This document shows, in pieces, positions 1 to 8,363 of a DNA stretch of 64,000 nt. The notes under the pieces are model-generated. The model made no database searches. It was not told the DNA's origin and saw only the letters and a list, made by a program, of their open reading frames with translations. The position numbers and the translations under genes are program-made. Numbering within the stretch: position 1 is the first letter of the stretch; the number at the start of each line of letters is the position of its first letter. Origin of the DNA: Rugamonas rivuli (GTDB lineage Bacteria > Pseudomonadota > Gammaproteobacteria > Burkholderiales > Burkholderiaceae_D). Location: the NCBI RefSeq assembly GCF_009380165.1, contig NZ_WHUF01000006.1:310001-374000 (forward strand), read 5' to 3'.

Positions 1-2094
1 CTGTACCGCTACGCCGCGCTGCCGCAGCTGGTGTACTCCGACTTGAACGGCTACGGCGGCTTTGTCGCGGGCTGGCTCTGGTTCGCGCTGTATTGGGCGC
101 TGTTCGCGGCGGCGCTGCTGATCGTGGCGCAGGCCTTGCAGCAGCCCGCCCGCGCCGCCGGCTGGCGCCTGCGCTGGTCGCGCGCAGCGGGCCGCCTGCG
201 TGGCGTGGGCGGCTGGGCGCTGGCCGCCAGCCTGGCCGGCTTCGCAGTCACCGGAGGCTGGATCTACTACAACACCAATGTGCTGAACCGCTATCAATCC
301 AGCGCCGAGCTGCTCGACGATCGCGCCGCTTACGAAAAGCTGTATCGCCAGTACCAGGGACTGCCGCAGCCCGGCATCACGGCGATCAAGGCGGATGTCG
401 CCATCTATCCGGCGCAGCGCAGGCTGGCGATGCGCGGCAGCTACCGCCTGACGAATCGCGGCACGACGCCGATCGACACGCTGCGCCTGCAGACCGACAC
501 CGCCGCCGCCACCAGCTTCCCGAACCTGCCGCCCTACAGCGCGATCGTCGACGATCGACGCTTCGGAGTGAAAGCGATCAAGCTGAAAACGGCGCTGGCG
601 CCGGGCGCCGCGCTGGATCTCGCTTTCGTCGTCGATGTGCGCCACGATGGCTTTACCAACAGCGGCAAGCCCGATGGCTTGAACCTGAACGGCACTTACT
701 TCACCATCGAGAACTACTTCCCGCGCCTGGGCTACAACCCGTCGCTGGAAATCGAAGACCGCGGCGAACGGCGCCTGCGTGGCCTGGGCGAGCCGCACGG
801 CATGCCCGACCTGGACGACCCGCGCGCCCGCTACAGCAACTACTGGAAGCAATGGGGCATCGACGCCGACTTTGTCGACTTCGACACCACAGTTTCCACC
901 AGCGCCGACCAGACGGCGATCGCACCGGGCACGCTGCAGCGCAGCTGGGAACGGGATGGCCGCCGCTATTTCCACTACCGGATGGAGCGCCCGGTGCTGC
1001 CGTTCTTCTCCTTCCAGTCAGGCCGCTGGCAGGTGCGCAAGGAGCAGGCGGACGGCGTGGCGATCGAAGTGGATTACGACGCCCGGCACGCCTGGAACAT
1101 CGACAGCATGACCGCCGGCGCGCGCCAGGCCTTGCAGTACTACGCGGCGCAGTTCGGCCCTTATCCTGACCGTCAGCTGCGCATCGTCGAGTTCCCGCTG
1201 TACCAGCAGTACGCGCGCAGCTTCCCCGGCCTGGTGCCGTTCTCGGAATCGCTGGGCTTCATTAGCGACCTGCGCGACCCGGAAGGCGTGGACCATGTGT
1301 TCTATGTCACCGCACATGAAGTGGCGCACCAGTGGTGGGGCGACCAGGTGATCGCGGCCAATGTGCAAGGCAGCGGCATGCTGACCGAATCGCTGGCCGA
1401 GTACTCGGCGTTGATGGTGATGGAGCGGCAGTTCGGCGCGGACAAGGTGCGCCATATCCTGCGCTTCGACCTGGACGCCTACCTGAGTGGCCGCGGCAAG
1501 GAACTGGGCGAGGAGCGGCCGCTGTACCGCAGCGAGAACCAGGCCTACATCGAGTACCGCAAGGGCAGCCTGGTGTTCTACCGCTTGCGCGACGAAATCG
1601 GCGAGGCGGCGCTGAACCGCGCGCTCAAGGCCTTCCTGGACAGGCACCGCTACCGCAGCACGCCGTATGCGACCAGCCGCGATCTGCTGGCCTTCATCCG
1701 CGCCGAAACGCCGGCTGGCAAGCAGCAGTTGATTACCGATCTGTTCGAGCGCATCGTCCTGTACGACAACCGCATGGTGGCGGCCGATGCGCGCCGCCGC
1801 GCGGACGGCCGCTGGGATGTGACGCTGAAGCTGCGGCTGGCGAAACTGGAAGCGGATGGCAAGGGCCGCGAGACGCAGCGCGCCTATGACGAACCGGTGG
1901 AGGTGGCGGTGTACGCAGGCGGTTCAACGCGGCGCGAGCTCTATCGCGGCAAGCATCAGCTGCGGGCGGGCGAGGCCACCGTGACGGTGACGGTCGACCA
2001 GTTGCCGGCCGAAGCGGCGCTCGATCCCCGCCAGCTGCTGATCGACCGCAATCTGGCCGACAACCGCAAGCCGGTGCAGCTCACAGCCGATTGA
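1..2094 (+). CDS. ABC-2-type permease / M1 family metallo-aminopeptidase, 3' part
   Basis: The frame is open from base 1, so the gene starts upstream of the window; the first start-like codon inside is a GTG at 31. The visible part begins with two hydrophobic spans, near residues 13-32 and 68-85 from that GTG, and continues as an M1 peptidase. The zinc site HEVAH lies near residue 429 and is followed by WWGD and a downstream TESLAE carrying the third zinc-ligand Glu. M1 enzymes remove N-terminal residues from peptides. Fusions of a multi-span permease-like N-terminus to an M1 domain, about 1200 residues in all, are known in proteobacteria and this looks like the C-terminal 690 residues of one. 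The peptidase domain is probably periplasmic. Its 3' end overlaps the convergent response regulator by 14 bp. Confidence 0.8.
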   Translation: MYRYAALPQLVYSDLNGYGGFVAGWLWFALYWALFAAALLIVAQALQQPARAAGWRLRWSRAAGRLRGVGGWALAASLAGFAVTGGWIYYNTNVLNRYQSSAELLDDRAAYEKLYRQYQGLPQPGITAIKADVAIYPAQRRLAMRGSYRLTNRGTTPIDTLRLQTDTAAATSFPNLPPYSAIVDDRRFGVKAIKLKTALAPGAALDLAFVVDVRHDGFTNSGKPDGLNLNGTYFTIENYFPRLGYNPSLEIEDRGERRLRGLGEPHGMPDLDDPRARYSNYWKQWGIDADFVDFDTTVSTSADQTAIAPGTLQRSWERDGRRYFHYRMERPVLPFFSFQSGRWQVRKEQADGVAIEVDYDARHAWNIDSMTAGARQALQYYAAQFGPYPDRQLRIVEFPLYQQYARSFPGLVPFSESLGFISDLRDPEGVDHVFYVTAHEVAHQWWGDQVIAANVQGSGMLTESLAEYSALMVMERQFGADKVRHILRFDLDAYLSGRGKELGEERPLYRSENQAYIEYRKGSLVFYRLRDEIGEAALNRALKAFLDRHRYRSTPYATSRDLLAFIRAETPAGKQQLITDLFERIVLYDNRMVAADARRRADGRWDVTLKLRLAKLEADGKGRETQRAYDEPVEVAVYAGGSTRRELYRGKHQLRAGEATVTVTVDQLPAEAALDPRQLLIDRNLADNRKPVQLTAD

Positions 2095-2791
2095 GTTGTT
2101 TGAACAGGATGGCGCGGCGGCGCGACATGCCGACCCTCAGGTCGCCCTGCAGCGTCAGCGCCATGCCGCCGGCCGGCGCCGGCGCGATGCCGGTGACGCA
2201 GGCGAGATTGACGATCTGGCTGCGGCTGACGCGCATGAATTTGGCGGCGTCGAGCCGCGCCTCCATTTGCGACAATGAACGCAGCAGCAATGGGCGGTGA
2301 TGGTCGAAATACACGCGGGTGTAATTGCCCTCCGACTCGAACAGCACGATGTCGTCCAGCGCGACGAACCAGCAGCGTTCTCCATCCTTGATGAATACCT
2401 TGCCGTCCGGCGGCGGCGGTGGTTCGGCCGCAGCGGCGACGGGCGCTGGCAAGCGCTTTTGCAATGCCTGCGCCAACCGTGGCGGATCGACGGGCTTGAG
2501 TAGGTAATCGAGCGCACTGACGTCGAAGGCGCGGATCGCATAACGGTCGTAGGCGGTGGTGAAGATCACGGCGGGAGGCGGCTGTTCCAGCGCCGTCAGC
2601 AGATCGAAACCGCTACCGTCGGGCATTTGTACATCGAGGAAAATCAACTCCGGCGACAGGCGCGCGATCTGCTGCAGGCCTTCCTGCACGCTGGCGGCCT
2701 CGCCGACGATTTCCACCTGTGGATGTTCCAGCAGCAGGCGCCGCAATTCGTCGCGGGCCAGCCGTTCGTCGTCGATGATCAGGACGCGCAT
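2081..2791 (-). CDS. LytTR-family response regulator
   Basis: This 236-residue cytoplasmic protein has an N-terminal receiver domain (start RVLIIDDERLARDEL, phospho-acceptor Asp in FLDVQMPDGSG, conserved Lys in YLLKPVD) and a C-terminal LytTR DNA-binding domain (VLFESEGNYTRVYF, then FMRVSRSQIVN). A proline-rich linker joins the two. LytTR regulators (LytR, AlgR, YehT) bind direct repeats upstream of their targets. Its ATG lies inside the end of the sensor kinase gene (13-bp overlap), so the two are translationally coupled and almost certainly form a two-component system. The target is not evident; the adjacent peptidase is one candidate. Confidence 0.9.
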   Translation of the reverse strand: MRVLIIDDERLARDELRRLLLEHPQVEIVGEAASVQEGLQQIARLSPELIFLDVQMPDGSGFDLLTALEQPPPAVIFTTAYDRYAIRAFDVSALDYLLKPVDPPRLAQALQKRLPAPVAAAAEPPPPPDGKVFIKDGERCWFVALDDIVLFESEGNYTRVYFDHHRPLLLRSLSQMEARLDAAKFMRVSRSQIVNLACVTGIAPAPAGGMALTLQGDLRVGMSRRRAILFKQLNRL

Positions 2792-3858
2792 GCATTCTCC
2801 TTGGGCAGTGTCACGGTGGCGACGACCCAGCCGTCTTCCTCGGCCAGCAGGCAGCCGGCGCCGGGGCCGAACAACAGCACCAGCCGTTTGGCGGCATTGG
2901 CCAGGCCAAGACGCGTGGAGGTACTGTCGGCCGCCAGCCGCCCTTGGTTGGCGACGCGCAGCAGCACGGCGCCGCCGCCGGATTCGCGGTGTGCGGTGAT
3001 GTGCACCTGGCAGGGAGCGACGCTGCGCTCGACGCCGTGCTTGATGGCGTTCTCCACCAGCGTTTGCAGCAGCATGGGCGGCAGCATCACGCCCTCCAGG
3101 CCGGGCGCGATATCCTGCGCCAATTGCAGGCGGTCTTCAAAGCGCAGCTTCTCCATGCCCAGGTAGGCTTGCAGCGCCGCCAGCTCCTCGTCGAGCCGCA
3201 CGGTGTCCGCCATGCCGGCCTGCAGATTGTGCCGCATCATGCCGGACAACTGGCCCATCGCACGCGCGGCGGCCCGCACGTCCTGGAACATCAGCGCGCG
3301 GATGCTGTTCATGCTGTTGAAGAAAAAGTGGGGATTGACCTGGGCCTGCAGGGCGCGCAGTTCGGCGTCCTTGACGTGGATTTCCAGTTGCAGCTTTTCG
3401 ATTTCCAGCTGCGTGGCGCGGCGCCGCGACAGCGCCAGCGTGTAGAGCAGGGTCCACAGCGCGAACAGCGCGAACCACAGCACGGCGAGGATGGCCAGCG
3501 TGGCCGCCACCTCGTCGTTGTCCTTGAGGATGGCGCCATTGCGGAACAGGAGCTCGGCCAGCAGCACCGACGCGGTCTGCACCGCGCTGAGCACCGCCAG
3601 GCCGGCGGCGATGCGCGCCAGCGGCAGCCCGCGCGGCTGCTCCAGCCAGCGGGAACGGCGCAGCCAGGCGCGCCAGCCGTGCGACAGCGCGAGCCCGGTC
3701 AGCGCGCAGAAGATTTTGGCGACCGAGAACCACAGCACGTAGACCGTAAAACCCTTGCCCCACGAGGAGTAGACACCCAGCGCCGCCAGCGCGCCCCAGC
3801 CCGCGCATTGCGCAAGCCAGTAGTCGCGGCGGCTGCCGGTCAGGGTGTCGGGCTGCAT
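2779..3858 (-). CDS. LytS/YehU-type membrane sensor histidine kinase
   Basis: This 359-residue protein has four or more hydrophobic spans in its first ~150 residues, a short helical linker (QLEIEKLQLEIHVKDAELRAL), and a His_kinase (PF06580) domain. The phospho-accepting His is in QVNPHFFFNSMNSIRAL, and the ATP-binding N-box is LVENAIKHGVE. A conventional G2 box is weak, which is normal for this family. It should phosphorylate the overlapping LytTR regulator. The gene begins 10 bp after ttcA ends, so it probably shares the folate/ttcA transcript. The signal it senses cannot be read from the sequence. Confidence 0.88.
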   Translation of the reverse strand: MQPDTLTGSRRDYWLAQCAGWGALAALGVYSSWGKGFTVYVLWFSVAKIFCALTGLALSHGWRAWLRRSRWLEQPRGLPLARIAAGLAVLSAVQTASVLLAELLFRNGAILKDNDEVAATLAILAVLWFALFALWTLLYTLALSRRRATQLEIEKLQLEIHVKDAELRALQAQVNPHFFFNSMNSIRALMFQDVRAAARAMGQLSGMMRHNLQAGMADTVRLDEELAALQAYLGMEKLRFEDRLQLAQDIAPGLEGVMLPPMLLQTLVENAIKHGVERSVAPCQVHITAHRESGGGAVLLRVANQGRLAADSTSTRLGLANAAKRLVLLFGPGAGCLLAEEDGWVVATVTLPKENACAS

Positions 3859-3868
3859 GCGGTGGCGG

Positions 3869-4804
3869 TCAGCCCTGTTGCAGCGGGATGATGCCGGGCA
3901 CGGTGGTCGGCGTCGAACATGGCTCTTCGTCGAAGGCGATGTCGCCCAGCGGGTTGGCCTGGCCGTCGGCCTTGATGTCCTTGAAGCCGAACAGGTCGCG
4001 GTCCATCAGGTGCGACGGCACCACGGTCGACAGCGACGAGAAGATGTTCTCCACACGGCCGGGGAATTTCTTTTCCCAGTCGCGCATCAAGCCCTTGATC
4101 TGCTTGCGCTGCAGGTTCTCCTGCGAGCCGCACAGGTCGCACGGGATGATGGGGAAGCCTTTGACTTCGGCATAGCGCTCGGTGTCTTCTTCCTTCACAT
4201 AAGCCATCGGGCGGATCACCATGTGCTTGCCGTCGTCCGACACCAGCTTGGCCGGCATGCCCTTGAGCTTCCCGCCGAAGAACATATTCAGGAAGAAGGT
4301 CTCCAGGATGTCGTCGCGGTGGTGGCCCAGGGCGATCTTGTTGCAGCCCAGTTCATCGGCCACGCGGTACAGGATGCCGCGGCGCAGGCGCGAGCACAGC
4401 GAGCAGGTGGTTTTACCTTCCGGGATCAGGCGCTTGACGATGCTGTAGGTGTCCTGGTTCTCGATGTGGAAGGGGATGCCCAGTTCCTTCAGGTAGGCCG
4501 GCAGGATGTGGTCGGGGAAGTTGGGCTGCTTCTGGTCCAGGTTGACGGCGACGATCTCGAAGTTGATCGGCGCGCGTTCGCGCAGCGTCATCAGGATGTC
4601 GAGCAGCGCGTAGCTGTCCTTGCCGCCGGACAGGCAGACCATGACCTTGTCGCCGTCTTCGATCATGTTGAAATCGCCGATGGCCTGGCCCACCAGGCGG
4701 CACAGGCGCTTGTGCAGCTTGTTGTTCTCCAGCGCGATCTTCTCGGCGGACTTGGTGGAGGCGGCGGCCGGTGCGGCCGCTACGTTGTCGAGTACTGCGT
4801 TCAT
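3869..4804 (-). CDS. ttcA: tRNA 2-thiocytidine biosynthesis protein TtcA
   Basis: TtcA adds sulfur to cytidine 32 of certain tRNAs using ATP and a [4Fe-4S] cluster. The PP-loop ATPase motif is SGGKDSYALLDIL. The cluster cysteines are in TTCSLCSRLRRG and in PCDLCGSQENLQR. The 311-residue length fits the family. The open frame extends 44 codons further upstream, but the ATG at 4804 is chosen because the protein then starts MNAVLDN and its ATGA overlaps the folB stop codon by 4 bp. It is the third gene of a minus-strand run SDR-folB-ttcA, a common arrangement in Burkholderiales. Confidence 0.95.
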   Translation of the reverse strand: MNAVLDNVAAAPAAASTKSAEKIALENNKLHKRLCRLVGQAIGDFNMIEDGDKVMVCLSGGKDSYALLDILMTLRERAPINFEIVAVNLDQKQPNFPDHILPAYLKELGIPFHIENQDTYSIVKRLIPEGKTTCSLCSRLRRGILYRVADELGCNKIALGHHRDDILETFFLNMFFGGKLKGMPAKLVSDDGKHMVIRPMAYVKEEDTERYAEVKGFPIIPCDLCGSQENLQRKQIKGLMRDWEKKFPGRVENIFSSLSTVVPSHLMDRDLFGFKDIKADGQANPLGDIAFDEEPCSTPTTVPGIIPLQQG

Positions 4805-5199
4805 ACATTTCCCTTGATCTTGAATACTTCCACGCCCACGCCTTCGCAGTCCGGATACACGTCCGGCTTCATGGTCGATACGCGGGCCGCGCGCACGCGC
4901 GGGTGTTCCAGCATGGCGCTGACGATGTCGTCGCACAGGCTTTCCTGCAGATGCACGTGGCCGCGCGCCATCAGCTTGGCGATGGTGTCGCGCATGAAGT
5001 CGTAGTCCACCACTTCTTCCAGTTGGTCCTTGACCGGCGTGGAGACGGCCAGCGGGATGTACAGGTCGACGTTGATCAGCAAGCGCTGCTCGCCCTTTTT
5101 CTCGAACTCGTAGACGCCGATGTTGATCAACACTTCGTAGTTGCGCAGGAACAGGCGGCGGCAGTCGTTCAGTTGCGGGTGTATCAGGGCGGACAGCAT
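4801..5199 (-). CDS. folB: Dihydroneopterin aldolase
   Basis: FolB cleaves 7,8-dihydroneopterin to 6-hydroxymethyl-7,8-dihydropterin and glycolaldehyde in folate synthesis. The 132-residue protein has the family's start region (LFLRNYEVLINIGVYEFEKKGEQ), the pterin-binding DYDFMRDTI stretch, and a C-terminal KPDVYPDCEGVGVEVFK. The ATG at 5199 is preceded by an AAGAAGG ribosome-binding site. Its stop overlaps the ttcA start (ATGA), so ttcA is translationally coupled. The upstream SDR resembles pteridine reductases, which supports a pterin/folate function for the first two genes. Confidence 0.93.
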   Translation of the reverse strand: MLSALIHPQLNDCRRLFLRNYEVLINIGVYEFEKKGEQRLLINVDLYIPLAVSTPVKDQLEEVVDYDFMRDTIAKLMARGHVHLQESLCDDIVSAMLEHPRVRAARVSTMKPDVYPDCEGVGVEVFKIKGNV

Positions 5200-5236
5200 A
5201 GTTTTACCTTCTTCAGATTGAATTCGTTTGGCCAGC

Positions 5237-6016
5237 TCATTTCGCCAAAAACATCACGTCGCGCGGCAGCGGCATCAGGTGCTGGCCGCCGTCGACCAGC
5301 AGGGTGGTGCCGGTCAGCGCGCGTGCCGTGGCAGCGTAGACCACGCTGTCGGCGATATCTTCCGGGGTGCTGGAGCGGCCCAGCGGGGTTTGCCGGTGCG
5401 CGTTGGCGAAACCGGCGTCGGTCTGGTCGCCGGACACCATGGTGATGCCGGGCGCGATGCCGACCACCCGCACCGCCGGCGCCAGCTGCTGCGCCAGCAT
5501 CGTGGTGGCGGTGTGCAGCGCCGCCTTGGACAGGGTGTACGACAAAAAATCAGGATTGAGATTGTACAGTTTTTGGTCGAGCAGGTTGATTACCACGCCT
5601 TGTTCGCCCGCACCCAGGGCCGCGTGCAGCGCCTGCGCCAGGATCACCGGCGCGGCGACGTTGGCGCGCATGTGGGCGTCGAGGCGGGCGGCGGTGAAGT
5701 CGGCGGCGCTGTCGTAGTCGAACAGCGAGGCGTTGTTGACCACGCAGCGCACAGCGCCCAGCGCGGCCACCGCCTGCGGCAGCAGGGCGCGCACGGCTGC
5801 TTCGTCGGCCAGGTCGCAGCGCAGGGCGACGGCGCGGCGGCCCAGCGCCTCGATGGCGGCGGCCACTTCGCGTGCCTCGGCTTCGGACGCGCGGTAGTGC
5901 ACCGCCACGTCCCAGCCGGCGCGCGCCAGGCCGAGCGCGATGGCGCGGCCGATGCGGCGGCCCGCGCCGGTGACCAGGGCGACGGGGGCTGTGGATGGAT
6001 TGTGCTGTGCTGTCAT
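5237..6016 (-). CDS. SDR oxidoreductase, pteridine reductase/FolM-like
   Basis: This is a 259-residue short-chain dehydrogenase. The cofactor motif is TGAGRRIG; an Arg at this place (TGxxxRxG) is the variant of pteridine reductases and FolM rather than the usual TGxxxGIG. The NNAS motif and the catalytic YTLSK (Tyr-x-x-x-Lys) are present, and the C-terminal LLVDGGQHL is typical. A role as dihydromonapterin or dihydrofolate reductase with NADPH is inferred from the Arg motif and from folB 37 bp downstream in the same direction. Another ketone or pterin substrate is possible. Confidence 0.82.
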   Translation of the reverse strand: MTAQHNPSTAPVALVTGAGRRIGRAIALGLARAGWDVAVHYRASEAEAREVAAAIEALGRRAVALRCDLADEAAVRALLPQAVAALGAVRCVVNNASLFDYDSAADFTAARLDAHMRANVAAPVILAQALHAALGAGEQGVVINLLDQKLYNLNPDFLSYTLSKAALHTATTMLAQQLAPAVRVVGIAPGITMVSGDQTDAGFANAHRQTPLGRSSTPEDIADSVVYAATARALTGTTLLVDGGQHLMPLPRDVMFLAK

Positions 6017-6060
6017 GTGCTGTCTGAGTGTGAAAATGGCGGCCCGGCGTGCCGATTCGC

Positions 6061-6076
6061 TACAATGCCGGTTATG
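6061..6076 (+). promoter_or_regulatory. Probable -10 element with leaderless start of midA-like gene
   Basis: TACAAT occupies 6061-6066. A transcript starting about 7 bases after it would begin at the ATG at 6074. No purine-rich Shine-Dalgarno sequence precedes that ATG, which fits a leaderless message. The -35 region is poor, so this is tentative. Confidence 0.35.
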
Positions 6077-7225
6077 TCCCTACCTGTACCTTCAAGCGAC
6101 GCGCTGGCCGCGTCCCACGCCCTGTCGCACCTGATCGCCGCCGAAATCTCGCGCAACGACGGCGCCATCTCCTTCGCCCGCTATATGGAACTGGCCCTGT
6201 ACGCCCCCGATCTGGGCTACTACAGCGGCGGCTCCGCCAAACTGGGCAAAGATGGCGATTTTACAACCGCACCGGAGCTCACGCCGCTGTTCGGCTCGGC
6301 GGTGGCACAGGCCGCAGCCGCTATTATCGCCCAAAGCGCGCCGCAGATCCTCGAATTCGGCGCCGGCACCGGCAAGCTGGCCTTCGACATCCTGACCGAG
6401 ATGGCCGTCGCCGGCGTGGCGATCGAGCGCTATTTCATCGTCGAGCTGTCCGGCGAGCTGCGCGCGCGCCAGCAGGAAAAGCTGCGCGATTTCCCGCAGG
6501 TGGTGTGGCTCGATGAATTCCCCGACGCCTTCGACGGCGTGGTGGTCGGCAACGAGGTGCTCGATGCGATGCCGGTCCACCTGATCACCCGCCACCCGGA
6601 AGGCTGGCAGGAATTGCAGGTGACGGTGCGCGACGGCCGCTTCGATTATCTCGAAGCGCCGGCCGGCCCCGAGCTGCTGGCGCAGATCGCGCTGCAGATT
6701 CCGGAGCACGACAGCCTGCCGGTCGGCTACGTGACCGAAGTACACGGCGTGGCCTGCGGCTTCATGGCCACGCTGGCGCGCATGCTGCGCAACGGCCGCG
6801 CCAACGCCGCTTTCCTGTTCGACTACGGCTTCCCGGCGCATGAGTACTACCTGGGCCAGCGCGCCACCGGCACGCTGATGTGCCACTACCGCCATCACTC
6901 GCATCCGGACCCGTTCTACTACCCGGGCCTGCAGGACATCACGGCCCACGTCGATTTCACGGCGATGGCGCTGGCGGCGCAGGAGGCGGGCGCCGAGGTG
7001 CTGGCCTATCTGAACCAGGCCGGCTTCCTGATCGGCGCCGGCGCCGGCGACCTGCTGCTGCGCACCGACCCGTCCGACGCGATGCGCTATCTGCCGCAGG
7101 CCAAGGCGCTGCAAAAGCTGCTGTCGCCGGCGGAGATGGGCGAATTGTTCAAGGTGCTGGTTATCGGCAAGAACGTAGTCTTGCCGGACGCCATCACCGC
7201 CCACGACCGCAGCCACCGCCTGTAG
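6074..7225 (+). CDS. MidA/NDUFAF7-type SAM-dependent methyltransferase (COG1565)
   Basis: This 383-residue protein of the DUF185/COG1565 family begins with the family signature ISFARYMELALYAPDLGYYS. It then shows GDFTTAPELTPLFG and the SAM-binding loop LEFGAGTGKLAFDIL, followed by NEVLDAMPVH and FLFDYGFPAHEYY. The mitochondrial relative NDUFAF7 methylates an arginine of a complex I subunit; the bacterial substrate is not established. An in-frame ATG also occurs at 6065, but it would lie inside the putative -10 element. The gene is divergent from the SDR-folB-ttcA run, sharing a 57-bp intergenic region. Confidence 0.85.
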   Translation: MSLPVPSSDALAASHALSHLIAAEISRNDGAISFARYMELALYAPDLGYYSGGSAKLGKDGDFTTAPELTPLFGSAVAQAAAAIIAQSAPQILEFGAGTGKLAFDILTEMAVAGVAIERYFIVELSGELRARQQEKLRDFPQVVWLDEFPDAFDGVVVGNEVLDAMPVHLITRHPEGWQELQVTVRDGRFDYLEAPAGPELLAQIALQIPEHDSLPVGYVTEVHGVACGFMATLARMLRNGRANAAFLFDYGFPAHEYYLGQRATGTLMCHYRHHSHPDPFYYPGLQDITAHVDFTAMALAAQEAGAEVLAYLNQAGFLIGAGAGDLLLRTDPSDAMRYLPQAKALQKLLSPAEMGELFKVLVIGKNVVLPDAITAHDRSHRL

Positions 7226-7340
7226 ACTGAATGTCACAATGGTCGGAATAGCAAGGTGATTCCTTGCTTGATCGCTGAGTTTTGCCGCGCCAGATCGGCT
7301 ATGATGAATGACGCGCGCTCGCTGGACAATTATTGGAACG

Positions 7341-8360
7341 ATGGCAAAGATACACACACACTATGACAACCTGAAGGTGTCGCGCATGGCGCCGCAGGAG
7401 GTCATACGTGCCGCCTACAAGGCGCTGAGTCAAAAATACCATCCGGACAAAAATCCGGGGGATGAGAAGGCTGCGCGCATCATGGCCATTCTCAACAGCG
7501 CCTACGATACTCTGTCCGACGCCCAGCGCCGCAAGGAGCACGACGAGTGGATCGCCGCCGAGGAGTGGGAGATCGAGTGGCTGGAGAGCACCCGCCACGA
7601 GGACGGCCACGGCCACCGCGGCGCCGACAAGCACCGCCACGATGCGCCGGACCGGGCCTGGAGCCCGGAACCTGTCGACGAAAGCCCGCGTCCGCGCCGG
7701 CCCGCCGCATGGAAGTGGTGGGGCGGCCTGGCGGCCAGCCTGCTGGTGGGCTGGGTGGGCGGCGTGGCCATGGTGTCCGAACCGCACCTGCTATCGTCCG
7801 CGCTGGCCTCGGCCTGGGGCGGCAAGGTGGATGACGGCGCCAGCCGCGCGGTGCAGCGTGTCGCCGCGCGCGATCCCAAGGCCGAGATGCGCGAAGCCTG
7901 GGCCTCTACCCAGCCTTACTATCCCGAAGCGAATGGCAGCCGGCCGGCGCCGATCCGGGTGCAGGCGCTGTCGCAGGTGATCCTGCCGAATGCGGCCGCC
8001 GATTGCGAGAGCGAGACCCAGACCCTGGTGGCGCCCAACGGCGAGCCGTGGCCGACGCAGTCCGGTTACATGACCGGCTTCCCGGTCGGCAACCGGGGCG
8101 ACGATATGCAGCTGATGCTCGACAACGCCGGCAACGCGTCGGCGGTGTTCATCAAGATCTACGATACGGAGCGCCATTCGAACGTGCGCTACGCCTATGT
8201 GCAGGCGCACGACAAGCTGGTGGTCGACAAGCTCTCCAACGGCAAATACGAAATCCGCTACCAGAACCTGGACGTGGGCGCCAACCAGAGCGGTTGCGCG
8301 CCGGCCAGCCGCACGGCGGCGGCCAGCACGGCCACGCCGGCCGCGCCGGTCAACAACTAA
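7341..8360 (+). CDS. Membrane-anchored J-domain protein
   Basis: The first ~65 residues form a J domain that stimulates Hsp70/DnaK ATPase, with the essential HPD tripeptide in QKYHPDKNPG (residues 34-36). A His/Asp-rich stretch follows, then one transmembrane span (WGGLAASLLVGWVGGVAMV, about residues 130-150). The C-terminal domain (~190 residues) is of no family I recognise; it contains two cysteines and ends in an Ala/Thr-rich tail. The ATG at 7341 is chosen because the protein then starts MAKIHTHYDNLKVS, which is where J domains begin. The anchor suggests recruitment of DnaK to the membrane, with the C-terminus probably periplasmic. There are no G/F-rich or zinc-finger regions, so it is not DnaJ itself. 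Confidence 0.82.
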   Translation: MAKIHTHYDNLKVSRMAPQEVIRAAYKALSQKYHPDKNPGDEKAARIMAILNSAYDTLSDAQRRKEHDEWIAAEEWEIEWLESTRHEDGHGHRGADKHRHDAPDRAWSPEPVDESPRPRRPAAWKWWGGLAASLLVGWVGGVAMVSEPHLLSSALASAWGGKVDDGASRAVQRVAARDPKAEMREAWASTQPYYPEANGSRPAPIRVQALSQVILPNAAADCESETQTLVAPNGEPWPTQSGYMTGFPVGNRGDDMQLMLDNAGNASAVFIKIYDTERHSNVRYAYVQAHDKLVVDKLSNGKYEIRYQNLDVGANQSGCAPASRTAAASTATPAAPVNN

Positions 8361-8363
8361 ACC

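Noticed and set aside
4805..4936. 44-codon N-terminal extension of TtcA
   Set aside because: It lies inside folB in another frame; the ATG at 4804 gives the normal TtcA N-terminus and the ATGA overlap.
5228..6073. In-frame upstream extension of the MidA-like methyltransferase
   Set aside because: It runs antisense through the SDR gene, gives a low-complexity Gln/Arg/Gly-rich sequence, and the family signature starts only after 6074.
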